The position numbers and the translations under genes are program-made. The notes under the pieces were generated by a model. It was not told the DNA's origin. It worked only from the letters and a program-made list of their open reading frames with translations, and did no database searches. Below, piece after piece: positions 1-6,891 of a stretch of 7,588 nt of DNA. Source of the stretch: Porphyromonas sp. (GTDB taxonomy: Bacteria; Bacteroidota; Bacteroidia; Bacteroidales; Porphyromonadaceae); contig JASBZJ010000095.1 of assembly GCA_029983495.1 (NCBI GenBank), positions 1 to 7,588 on the forward strand, in the 5' to 3' direction. Each line of letters starts with the position of its first letter. Positions within the stretch are counted from its first letter, which is position 1.

Positions 1-255
1 TATAACGATAAGTATACCTCTCTCGAAATACCAATCAAAACATCGGAACCTACTATGGATCGTACACACTGCGCAATAACTGTTGAAGCCTTACCCGATG
101 AAGAATATATTGTAACTATTGCTGACAATAATAGCCTTACAGGAACTTTTGTAAACACCAAAGAGGTCGAGCAAGGAGAGCAACGATTATTACACAATGG
201 TGATGTTATTACCCTTGGGGCAACAACATTGCTCTTCCAAAAATGTAAACTATAA
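1..255 (+). CDS. FHA-domain protein, C-terminal end (5' truncated by window)
   Basis: The frame is open from base 1 to the TAA at 253-255, giving 84 visible residues, so the real start lies upstream; the ATG at 55 falls inside the domain and is unlikely to be the start. The visible part is the second half of a forkhead-associated (FHA) domain, a beta-sandwich that usually binds phosphothreonine peptides. It shows an 'MDRTHC' block at visible residues 19-24 (the SRxH position of the family), '[11 protein letters not shown]' at 42-52 (usually DxxSxNGTxVN), and '[10 protein letters not shown]' followed by a final 'LLF' strand. Two usual phosphopeptide contacts differ: the Ser of SRxH is Asp and the Asn of NG is Thr. 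The protein ends right after the domain, so FHA is its C-terminal module; what precedes it is unknown. gmd starts 26 bases downstream on the same strand. The fold assignment is fairly secure; the biological role is not. Confidence 0.8.
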   Translation, partial: YNDKYTSLEIPIKTSEPTMDRTHCAITVEALPDEEYIVTIADNNSLTGTFVNTKEVEQGEQRLLHNGDVITLGATTLLFQKCKL

Positions 256-281
256 ATGCTTGGTATAATAAAAGGTACAGC

Positions 282-1445
282 ATGTTTAACCACGCAACAA
301 AAAAAGCACTTATTACAGGCGTTACGGGGCAGGACGGAGCCTTGCTATGCGAATATCTTCTGAATGAAGGATACGAGGTACATGGAATAAAACGACGGAG
401 TTCCTCGTTAAACACCGAACGCATCGACCACCTTTACCAGGATCCCCACACCCTCAGTAGGCGTTTCTTTCTCCATTATGGTGACCTTACAGATAGCCTA
501 AATATAACGCGATTATTGGAGGAAATACAACCAAATGAGATATACAATTTAGCTGCTCAAAGCCACGTAAAAGTTAGCTTCGATGTACCACAATACACTG
601 CCGATGTAGTTGGTATTGGTGCCTTACGTTTACTAGAGGCAATACGCCTATTAGGAATGGAAAAAGACGTTAGATATTACCAGGCTTCAACAAGCGAACT
701 ATTCGGTAAGGTGCAACAAATTCCTCAATGCGAAACAACCCCTTTCTACCCTCGTAGCCCTTATGCTGTTGCTAAGTTATACGCCTATTGGATAACCGTT
801 AATTACCGCGAGGCATATGGACTGCATGCCAGCAATGGTATTCTTTTTAATCACGAAAGCCCATTGCGAGGTGAAACGTTTGTTACCCGAAAAATAACTA
901 TTGCAGCCAGTAGAATAGCTTTTGGATTACAGCAAAAACTTTACTTAGGAAATCTTTCAGCAAAACGCGATTGGGGGCATGCAAAAGACTACGTTCGTTC
1001 GATGCACCTTATTTTACAACATCATACACCAAGCGATTATGTTATTGCTACAGGGGTTTCGACTTCGGTACGCACATTTGCTGAAAAAGCATTTGAAACC
1101 TTAGGCTTAATTATTCGCTTTGAAGGTGATGGAATTAACGAAGTGGGAGTACTTGAGCAAATTGACGAGCGTAAGTATATCCCCACAATAGGTGCCGAGT
1201 ACCTTTCGGTAGTTCGTTCTTTGGTAGGTAAGATAATTATTCAAGTTGACCCTTCATATTTTAGACCTACCGAAGTTGATGAACTATTAGGGGATCCTTC
1301 GAAAGCTAAAAAAGAACTCGGGTGGGAACCTACCTATAGCCTTAACGAGCTTATTGAAGAAATGGTGCTGAGCGATGTGAACATTATGAAGCGAGAAGCC
1401 TATTTAAAAAAGGGAGGTTTTAGCTTAAAAGGCTATTTCGAGTAA
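282..1445 (+). CDS. gmd: GDP-mannose 4,6-dehydratase
   Basis: This cytoplasmic enzyme converts GDP-D-mannose to GDP-4-keto-6-deoxy-D-mannose, the first committed step towards GDP-L-fucose and related deoxysugars. The 387-residue product is an extended short-chain dehydrogenase. Visible marks are the Rossmann NADP-binding glycine motif GVTGQDG (13-19), the NADP-phosphate-binding KRRSSS (37-42), the active-site STSE block with Thr137 and Glu139, the YxxxK pair Tyr161/Lys165, the family signature [15 protein letters not shown] (190-204), the [16 protein letters not shown] block (223-238) and the C-terminal FRPTEVD (327-333). It is slightly longer than the ~373-residue E. coli enzyme, mainly through extra residues near 292-316. 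The start at 282 leaves only eight residues before the first beta strand and is preceded by a purine run (AAAGG, 271-275), so it is well supported. fcl follows after 5 bases, as expected for a coupled pair. Confidence 0.97.
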   Translation: MFNHATKKALITGVTGQDGALLCEYLLNEGYEVHGIKRRSSSLNTERIDHLYQDPHTLSRRFFLHYGDLTDSLNITRLLEEIQPNEIYNLAAQSHVKVSFDVPQYTADVVGIGALRLLEAIRLLGMEKDVRYYQASTSELFGKVQQIPQCETTPFYPRSPYAVAKLYAYWITVNYREAYGLHASNGILFNHESPLRGETFVTRKITIAASRIAFGLQQKLYLGNLSAKRDWGHAKDYVRSMHLILQHHTPSDYVIATGVSTSVRTFAEKAFETLGLIIRFEGDGINEVGVLEQIDERKYIPTIGAEYLSVVRSLVGKIIIQVDPSYFRPTEVDELLGDPSKAKKELGWEPTYSLNELIEEMVLSDVNIMKREAYLKKGGFSLKGYFE

Positions 1446-1450
1446 TTGCT

Positions 1451-2536
1451 ATGGAAAAGAGCTCCAAAATTTTTGTTGCAGGGCACCGTGGATTAGTTGG
1501 TTCGGCAATTGTTCGGGTTCTTCAAAATGATGGATACACTAATATTATTACCCGTACCCACAACGAACTCGATTTAATGGATCAACAAGGGGTTCGCAAC
1601 TTTTTTAAACACGAGCAACCTGAATATGTTTTCCTTGCAGCAGCTTTTGTGGGTGGCATTTTAGCAAACTCTACTGAACGTGCCGATTTTATCTACCGAA
1701 ATTTAGCAATTCAACAAAATGTTATTGGCGAAAGTGCAATTCATGGTGTAAAAAAACTCCTCTTCCTAGGCAGTAGTTGCATCTACCCTCGGCTAGCACC
1801 CCAACCAATACCCGAAAGTGCCCTTCTTACTTCTCCCCTAGAGTATACAAACGAACCTTATGCCTTGGCTAAGATTGCCGGCTTAAAACTATGCGAAAGC
1901 TTTAATATTCAGTATGGTACCGAATTCGTAGCGGTAATGCCAACTAATTTGTATGGGCCAAACGATAATTTCGACTTAGAGCGTAGCCACCTTCTTCCTG
2001 CCATATTGCGTAAAATGCACTTGGCTAAACTACTCGAAGATGATAATATTGAGGCAATACGAAACGACCTTCAAGTACGTCCACTTACCTCGTTTGATGC
2101 AAAAAACTCATCCAATAGCCAAATTCGCTCAAAACTGCTTAGCTATGGAATTGCCCCCAACAAACTAACACTTTGGGGAACAGGAACCCCATTAAGAGAA
2201 TTGATGTGGAGCGATGATATGGCACAGGCTTGCTTGCATGTAATGAAGCACATAAACTTCGAGGATCTTAAACCATCCAACCCAAACGCCCCTATTACGA
2301 ATTGCCATATAAATGTAGGTACGGGTTGCGAACACAGTATTGCCCAAATTGCCAATTTGGTAAAAAAAGAAGTTGGCTTTATGGGTAAAATTGCTTTCGA
2401 TAACAACAAACCCGATGGAACGCCTCGTAAGCTATTAAACGTAACAAAACTTACAAACTTAGGTTGGCAGTATAAAACAACTCTCGAACAAGGTATTCCT
2501 CTGTATTACAAATGGTACCTCGGAACGGTAAACTGA
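1451..2536 (+). CDS. fcl: GDP-L-fucose synthase (epimerase/reductase)
   Basis: This enzyme epimerises GDP-4-keto-6-deoxy-D-mannose at C3 and C5 and reduces C4 with NADPH, giving GDP-L-fucose; it takes the product of the preceding gene directly. Seen in the 361-residue product are the glycine motif GHRGLVG (11-17), the SSCIYP block with Ser108 and Cys110, the YxxxK pair Tyr137/Lys141, the family block PTNLYGPNDNF (164-174) and His180. These match the known catalytic residues of the E. coli enzyme (Ser107, Cys109, Tyr136, Lys140, His179) offset by one. It is about 40 residues longer than E. coli Fcl (321) because of an insert at about 192-235, a form I associate with Bacteroides-type enzymes. 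The start is 5 bases after the gmd stop with no visible Shine-Dalgarno sequence, suggesting translational coupling. Also known as wcaG. Confidence 0.97.
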   Translation: MEKSSKIFVAGHRGLVGSAIVRVLQNDGYTNIITRTHNELDLMDQQGVRNFFKHEQPEYVFLAAAFVGGILANSTERADFIYRNLAIQQNVIGESAIHGVKKLLFLGSSCIYPRLAPQPIPESALLTSPLEYTNEPYALAKIAGLKLCESFNIQYGTEFVAVMPTNLYGPNDNFDLERSHLLPAILRKMHLAKLLEDDNIEAIRNDLQVRPLTSFDAKNSSNSQIRSKLLSYGIAPNKLTLWGTGTPLRELMWSDDMAQACLHVMKHINFEDLKPSNPNAPITNCHINVGTGCEHSIAQIANLVKKEVGFMGKIAFDNNKPDGTPRKLLNVTKLTNLGWQYKTTLEQGIPLYYKWYLGTVN

Positions 2537-2565
2537 TTTAAAACAACAATGATTCGTGCAAAACT

Positions 2566-3870
2566 ATGATTAGTAAGGAACTACAAGATATTTGTATAGC
2601 GCTTATCAATAAGGAAGTAGTACCAGCAACAGGTTGTACCGAACCCGTTGCTGTTGCATTGGCTGTTGCTAAAGCCTCAAGCGTACTTAAAGCAAAAGCT
2701 TGCAACGTGGAGGTTTTACTAAGTGCTAACATGCTTAAAAATGCTATGGGCGTAGGCATACCTGGCACAGGTATGATTGGTTTACCTATAGCCATTGCAC
2801 TAGGTTTAGTAATTGCTAAACCTGAAAAAGAACTATCGGTTTTAGATGGTATTACTGACGAACAACTCAAACAGGCCAAGGATATCGTAAACGAAAAAAT
2901 TATCTCGATTGGACACAAAGAGGGCGATACCGACAAACTTTATATTGAAGTTAACTTAGAAGATAACTCCGCTAATAAGGTTTGTGTTATTCTCGAACAC
3001 GATCATCGTAATATTTCATTTGTTCAGTATAACGACAAAATAATTACCAATAACCGTAAACCAGAAAAAGCGAGTAAGATAAACGACAATGTTACGGAGG
3101 AGGACTATCCCCTAAGTTTTGATATTGTGTATCGCTTTGCAACCGAAACCCCATTAGAACGTATTACTTTTATCGAAAAAGCTGCCCAGCTTAACCGCGA
3201 AGTTGCCGAATACTCGTTGCAACATAGTTTTGGTCATACAGTTGGTTTAGCCGTAAGTAGCCAAGAAGGGAAAAAGTACCTTGGCGATACTGTGCTAACT
3301 GATATGATTAGCTATACAGGGGCAGCCTGTGATGCTCGTATGGATGGTGCTCCAATGGCTGTAATGAGTAATTCTGGAAGCGGAAACCAAGGAATAACCG
3401 CTACCTTACCAGTTTGGACGTTCGCCCGAAGGGAAAAATCGTCGTACGAAGCTACGATTCGTGCACTTGCTTTAAGTAGCCTTATGGTTATTTATATTAA
3501 GCAAAAACTTGGTAGGCTTTCGGCTCTTTGTGGTTGTGTAGTTGCAGCAACTGGTTCGAGTTGTGGTATTACCTACCTTATGGGAGGCACGAAAGAACAA
3601 ATATCGTTTGCTATAAAAAATATGGTAGGAAATATTACAGGTATGCTATGCGATGGTGCCAAACCTAGTTGTGCTATGAAAGTTTCAAGTGGCGTTTCGT
3701 CGGCTCTACTTTCGGCTATTTTAGCTATGAAAAACAAAGTTGTAACTGCCGAAGAAGGTATTGTTGATAACGATGTTGATAAAACTATTGATAACCTTAC
3801 GGCAATTGGGCGCGATAGCATGAACGAAACCGATAAACTTGTTCTGAAAATAATGACGAGTAAACAGTAG
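2566..3870 (+). CDS. cyuA: L-cysteine desulfidase, CyuA/YhaM (UPF0597) family
   Basis: The 434-residue product belongs to the iron-sulfur family containing archaeal L-cysteine desulfidase and E. coli CyuA/YhaM, related to the alpha chain of iron-sulfur L-serine dehydratase. The expected reaction is L-cysteine to pyruvate, ammonia and hydrogen sulfide in the cytoplasm using an oxygen-sensitive [4Fe-4S] cluster. Family marks are PATGCTEP (20-27, Cys24), a glycine-rich GVGIPGTGMIGLP (62-74), SNSGSGNQG (268-276), ALCGC (320-324) and a C-terminal MLCDGAKPSC (360-369). Cys24, Cys322 and Cys362 are likely cluster ligands: the 40-residue gap between the last two equals that of the Cys282/Cys322 ligands of the Methanocaldococcus enzyme, as I recall them. 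No signal peptide. The ATG lies 29 bases after fcl without a Shine-Dalgarno sequence; an ATG at 2549 is out of frame. Serine deamination is an alternative activity. No adjacent cysteine permease or regulator is visible. Confidence 0.9.
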   Translation: MISKELQDICIALINKEVVPATGCTEPVAVALAVAKASSVLKAKACNVEVLLSANMLKNAMGVGIPGTGMIGLPIAIALGLVIAKPEKELSVLDGITDEQLKQAKDIVNEKIISIGHKEGDTDKLYIEVNLEDNSANKVCVILEHDHRNISFVQYNDKIITNNRKPEKASKINDNVTEEDYPLSFDIVYRFATETPLERITFIEKAAQLNREVAEYSLQHSFGHTVGLAVSSQEGKKYLGDTVLTDMISYTGAACDARMDGAPMAVMSNSGSGNQGITATLPVWTFARREKSSYEATIRALALSSLMVIYIKQKLGRLSALCGCVVAATGSSCGITYLMGGTKEQISFAIKNMVGNITGMLCDGAKPSCAMKVSSGVSSALLSAILAMKNKVVTAEEGIVDNDVDKTIDNLTAIGRDSMNETDKLVLKIMTSKQ

Positions 3871-3932
3871 CACATAGTAAATTATACCATTATATCCTCC
3901 ACTAGTTCTCCCTGGCTTAATAATCTTCTCAC

Positions 3933-5639
3933 ATGTCACAATCAAACAATAAAAATAATTCTCCCGCCATCACCTTAAATCTACTATTCCGCCAGCTTAT
4001 CCGCGGTTGGTATTGGTTTGCCATTTCCTTCGTTTTCTATTTTATTATAGTTTTTGCTATGTCGAATAGAATGGTTTTCGGTACATCGAAATATAAAATG
4101 AGTATCATGACGCAGTATGGTGATATTAGTGATGGTAAGATTGTAGAGAACAAATCCACCCAAACCCTTTGGAGCAGAGAGCCTGCCTATACTCCTGAAC
4201 AGATTTATGGTATCCTTCTCTCGAGCGATATTATTTATCGCGCTGGTAAAAGAGTTGGCTTTGATGTTGACTACTATCAAAAAAGTCGTTTCCGTACATG
4301 CGATGTGTATAACGATTTACCGTTCTCGCTTCGTTTTCTAGATGCCTACGAAAACGACACCTTCACCATTAAAGCACTTTGGCAAGACAATGAGTCGGTT
4401 AAGCTTTCTGATTTCAATGGTTTTTTGGCTGGGAACAATATTACCCAGAGTGTTAAAGGCTCGGATGCCATAATTACCCTTGGCGATACTATACGAACTC
4501 CTTTTGGGCGTATTGCCTGTTTACCATCTCCTAGTAACAGTACGTTGCCCCGAACCTCCCTAAATTTAAATGAACCTGTAATAGTAAAAAAGGTAAATAC
4601 AAACTGGGCAAAGAGCCGTTACGATAAGGATACCGATTTACAAGTCGACAAAAAACGAACACTAACTTTAAGTATAGCTGTAGCAGGCTCGGCAAAACGA
4701 GTTCTTGAAGTACTAAACGAAGTTATTGTACTATGCGAAGAGGATGTTCACAACATTATCGAAAAGGATCTTCAGGAAAACGACTACTTTTTTAAACAGG
4801 CTCTTCATCGGCTTGACTCGTTACAGATCGACCCTATAGCCAAAGCTAAAGAGCGCGAAGAACTACTACAAGAACTTGCTCGAAACGAAAGTAATAAAAC
4901 TGCTCTTAATGTAGTGAATAACATCGTTGTAACCGATCCTCCTTCTCTGCGGTCAGCTTCGTTTGCAGGCTCGTACTTCAAAATAATACTTTTCCTTATC
5001 GCCCTTGTTATTCCCACTCTTGTTATTTATTTTACTCGTATAGCTCGTGGGGTAATACTCGATGAGGATCAACTTCCAACATCGTTAAAACAAAAACCAA
5101 TTAGTCGCTTAACTTATTCTACGTTGCGTAAAGGCGAACCTTCCCAAATGCAACTTTACGACATAGATAAACTTCGTATTACCCTCGAAGGGGCAAACCA
5201 AGTTTTCCTATTTGCTACAGCAAAACCTCGTGAAAGCTTATGGCTATCGCATTTACTTGCACAGAACATCGCACACTCGGGCAAACGAGCAATTCGCTTG
5301 CACTATTGCATTAACGAAAACAATAAGCCTAGCGGTTGCCAGTCAATCGTTGCACAAGCTGGCTACATTGGGTCGACCGCTTTTTGGCAGGACTTAAATA
5401 ACATAAAAGCTCAACTAGGTAACAATACTTTTGTTGTTATTACAGCCGATAAGCAGTTGCAGGAGCAACTTTTACCCTTGTTTACCGATGTTATTGTGGT
5501 TATCGTTCGAGAAAAAACCATGCGGGAAACTTTATTAGAGCTAAATCATATTCTTTCGAACTCGACCTTTGCTAATAACGAACGAACACTTCATACCACA
5601 TGGATTAAACTACCGTTGAGCATTTCTACTCGCAAATGA
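3933..5639 (+). CDS. Wzz/Wzc-like polysaccharide co-polymerase with degenerate BY-kinase domain
   Basis: This 568-residue inner-membrane protein probably helps control assembly, chain length or export of a surface polysaccharide. A short cytoplasmic N-terminus is followed by a hydrophobic segment at about 26-43, a roughly 305-residue periplasmic region (44-349) with a likely coiled-coil stretch (about 254-320), a Pro-containing 'TDPPS' just before the second membrane segment (about 350-367), and a cytoplasmic C-terminus. That is the Wzz/Wzc plan. Residues about 408-560 follow the outline of a bacterial tyrosine kinase: 'DIDKLRITLEG' where 'ExyRxLRTNL' is usual, then a core strand FLFATA (425-430), a helix ending in GKRAI (450-454), and 'DVIVVIVREKTMRETL' (519-534) like the late strand of kinases. 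The Walker A glycine-lysine-Ser/Thr, the Walker A' aspartate and Walker B are absent, and there is no tyrosine cluster at the C-terminus. The broad class is inferred from architecture; catalytic kinase activity is unlikely. The leader (62 bases) shows no Shine-Dalgarno sequence. Confidence 0.72.
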   Translation: MSQSNNKNNSPAITLNLLFRQLIRGWYWFAISFVFYFIIVFAMSNRMVFGTSKYKMSIMTQYGDISDGKIVENKSTQTLWSREPAYTPEQIYGILLSSDIIYRAGKRVGFDVDYYQKSRFRTCDVYNDLPFSLRFLDAYENDTFTIKALWQDNESVKLSDFNGFLAGNNITQSVKGSDAIITLGDTIRTPFGRIACLPSPSNSTLPRTSLNLNEPVIVKKVNTNWAKSRYDKDTDLQVDKKRTLTLSIAVAGSAKRVLEVLNEVIVLCEEDVHNIIEKDLQENDYFFKQALHRLDSLQIDPIAKAKEREELLQELARNESNKTALNVVNNIVVTDPPSLRSASFAGSYFKIILFLIALVIPTLVIYFTRIARGVILDEDQLPTSLKQKPISRLTYSTLRKGEPSQMQLYDIDKLRITLEGANQVFLFATAKPRESLWLSHLLAQNIAHSGKRAIRLHYCINENNKPSGCQSIVAQAGYIGSTAFWQDLNNIKAQLGNNTFVVITADKQLQEQLLPLFTDVIVVIVREKTMRETLLELNHILSNSTFANNERTLHTTWIKLPLSISTRK

Positions 5640-5645
5640 TACTTC

Positions 5646-5674
5646 TATGTGGCTTTTATAGCCATGGCTACATA
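5646..5674. repeat. Imperfect hairpin with a perfect 12-base palindrome, between co-polymerase gene and pncB
   Basis: TATGTGGCT (5646-5654) can pair with GGCTACATA (5666-5674), 9 pairs including two G-U wobbles, around an 11-base loop. Inside it TAGCCATGGCTA (5659-5670) is a perfect 12-base palindrome, giving an alternative fold or a possible dimeric-protein site. It starts 7 bases after the stop codon of the upstream gene and ends 34 bases before the pncB start. No T-tract follows on the + strand, so it is not a typical intrinsic terminator. It could be an operator, an RNA-processing or mRNA-stability element, or chance. Confidence 0.4.
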
Positions 5675-5708
5675 AAGTTGCCAAACTATTAAGCAAACGA
5701 TCCATATT

Positions 5709-6887
5709 ATGCCTATAATTAACAGCATTCTCGATACAGACTTATATAAGTTCACAACAAGCCATGCATATTTCCATCTTTTTCCTCATGCACAAGGTTT
5801 GTTTAAGTTTATCGACCGCGATAAACAAGTTTATCCCCCTGGGTTCGATATTTTGCTTAGAAAAGAAATCGAAGCGATGGCAAGCCTCCGCTTAACGAAG
5901 CAGGAGGCTTCGTTTATACGAACAAGTATGCCCTATATTCCCCCCACATATATCGATTTTCTCCGTGGGTATAACTTCGACCCCAGCGAAGTAAAAATTG
6001 AACTTAACTCACAAGGGCAATTAGCAATCTGTGCCACAGGACCACTTTACCGCGTAACCCTTTGGGAAACCCCTATTTTAGCTCTAGTTAGCGAACTTTA
6101 TTATAAAACACAACAAGCCACTTTCGACAGAACCTACGTTGAAGAAGTAACCAAACAAAAAGCATCGCTTTTTAATCAACACACCATAACCTTTTCACTT
6201 TTTGGAATGCGTAGGCGCTTTAGTTACGAAGTTGAAGATCTAGTAACTCAGTTACTAAAAAACGAAGCTCCTAATAACCTTTTTGGCACTAGTAATGTAC
6301 ATTTCGCCCACAAGTACGGATTAAAAGTAAGTGGTACACACCCACACGAGTGGATTCAATTCCATGGTGCTATTTATGGTTATAAAATGGCTAATTATAT
6401 GTCCATGGAGGATTGGATAAATGTGTACGATGGCGACCTTGGAACCGTGCTTACTGATACCTACACGACCGATATTTTCCTCCGTAACTTTAGTAAAAAG
6501 CATGCCCATTTATATTCTAGCTTAAGACATGATAGTGGGGATCCTTTAGCTTTTATTGATAAAGTAATTCACCGCTACCACGAACTGCGAGTAGACCCTT
6601 GTACGAAATACATCATATTTAGCGATGGACTAAATGCCGAAAAAGCCATTGAAATAAAAAAAGCTTGCCAAAACCGAATTGGATGTACCTTTGGGATTGG
6701 CACAAATTTTACCAACGATACCAACAGTGGCCTAAAACCCTGCAATATTGTTATGAAACTGTGGCAATGCCGAATGACAGAAAAAGAGCCTTGGATTGAT
6801 TGTGTTAAGCTTTCAGATGCAAAAGGAAAAAACACAGGCACAGCCGAGGAAATCAACCTTGCAAAACGAACTTTAAAAATAGAATAA
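5709..6887 (+). CDS. pncB: Nicotinate phosphoribosyltransferase
   Basis: This cytoplasmic enzyme makes nicotinate mononucleotide from nicotinate and PRPP, with ATP hydrolysis coupled through a phosphorylated histidine; it is the entry step of Preiss-Handler NAD salvage. At 392 residues it matches the usual ~400-residue bacterial PncB. Visible marks are the N-terminal SILDTDLYKFTT (6-17), FSLFGMRRRFS (162-172), SGTHPHEW (208-215), RHDSGDP (273-279), the FSDGLN strand (304-309) and the glycine-rich phosphate-binding GIGTNFTND (329-337). His213 aligns with the phosphorylated His219 of the Salmonella enzyme (GTxxHEW). The start gives the expected short N-terminus 'MPIINSILDTDLYKFT', so no earlier start is needed. 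A 69-base gap containing a hairpin separates it from the gene before, while nadD follows after 4 bases, so pncB is probably first of a two-gene or longer NAD unit. Confidence 0.96.
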   Translation: MPIINSILDTDLYKFTTSHAYFHLFPHAQGLFKFIDRDKQVYPPGFDILLRKEIEAMASLRLTKQEASFIRTSMPYIPPTYIDFLRGYNFDPSEVKIELNSQGQLAICATGPLYRVTLWETPILALVSELYYKTQQATFDRTYVEEVTKQKASLFNQHTITFSLFGMRRRFSYEVEDLVTQLLKNEAPNNLFGTSNVHFAHKYGLKVSGTHPHEWIQFHGAIYGYKMANYMSMEDWINVYDGDLGTVLTDTYTTDIFLRNFSKKHAHLYSSLRHDSGDPLAFIDKVIHRYHELRVDPCTKYIIFSDGLNAEKAIEIKKACQNRIGCTFGIGTNFTNDTNSGLKPCNIVMKLWQCRMTEKEPWIDCVKLSDAKGKNTGTAEEINLAKRTLKIE

Positions 6888-6891
6888 ACTA

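Noticed and set aside
208..215. Two histidines in the PncB GTHPHEW motif (amino-acid positions), considered as an unusual active site
   Set aside because: The second histidine aligns with the known phosphorylated residue; variation at the two intervening positions is normal in the family.
264..269. TATAAT box just before gmd
   Set aside because: It is only 12 bases before the start codon, has no matching -35 element, and Bacteroidota promoters use a different -7 motif (TAnnTTTG).
256..363. ATG at 256 immediately after the FHA stop, opening a short frame across the gmd start
   Set aside because: It is out of frame with gmd, ends after about 35 codons and has no domain character.
2344..2360. 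Interrupted palindrome CCAAATTG-C-CAATTTGG
   Set aside because: It lies inside fcl and encodes ordinary protein sequence (AQIANL); no reason to think it acts as a site.
2538..2936. 132-codon open frame on the - strand over the start of the cysteine desulfidase gene
   Set aside because: It mirrors a well-supported conserved gene on the other strand, its translation is a low-complexity Ser/Ile/Leu-rich shadow, and nothing about its position suggests a promoter or leader.
3871..3932. 62-base gap before the co-polymerase-like gene, checked for a terminator or promoter
   Set aside because: No stable stem with a T-tract and no TAnnTTTG-type promoter could be seen.
3573..3945. Two overlapping - strand open frames at the end of the desulfidase gene and the following gap
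   Set aside because: Both are antisense shadows of the conserved C-terminal Cys region; no recognisable domain or leader.
4805..5397. A - strand frame (4805-5017) and a + strand frame (5212-5397) inside the co-polymerase-like gene
   Set aside because: Short out-of-frame shadows; the main frame has coherent membrane segments and domain structure throughout.
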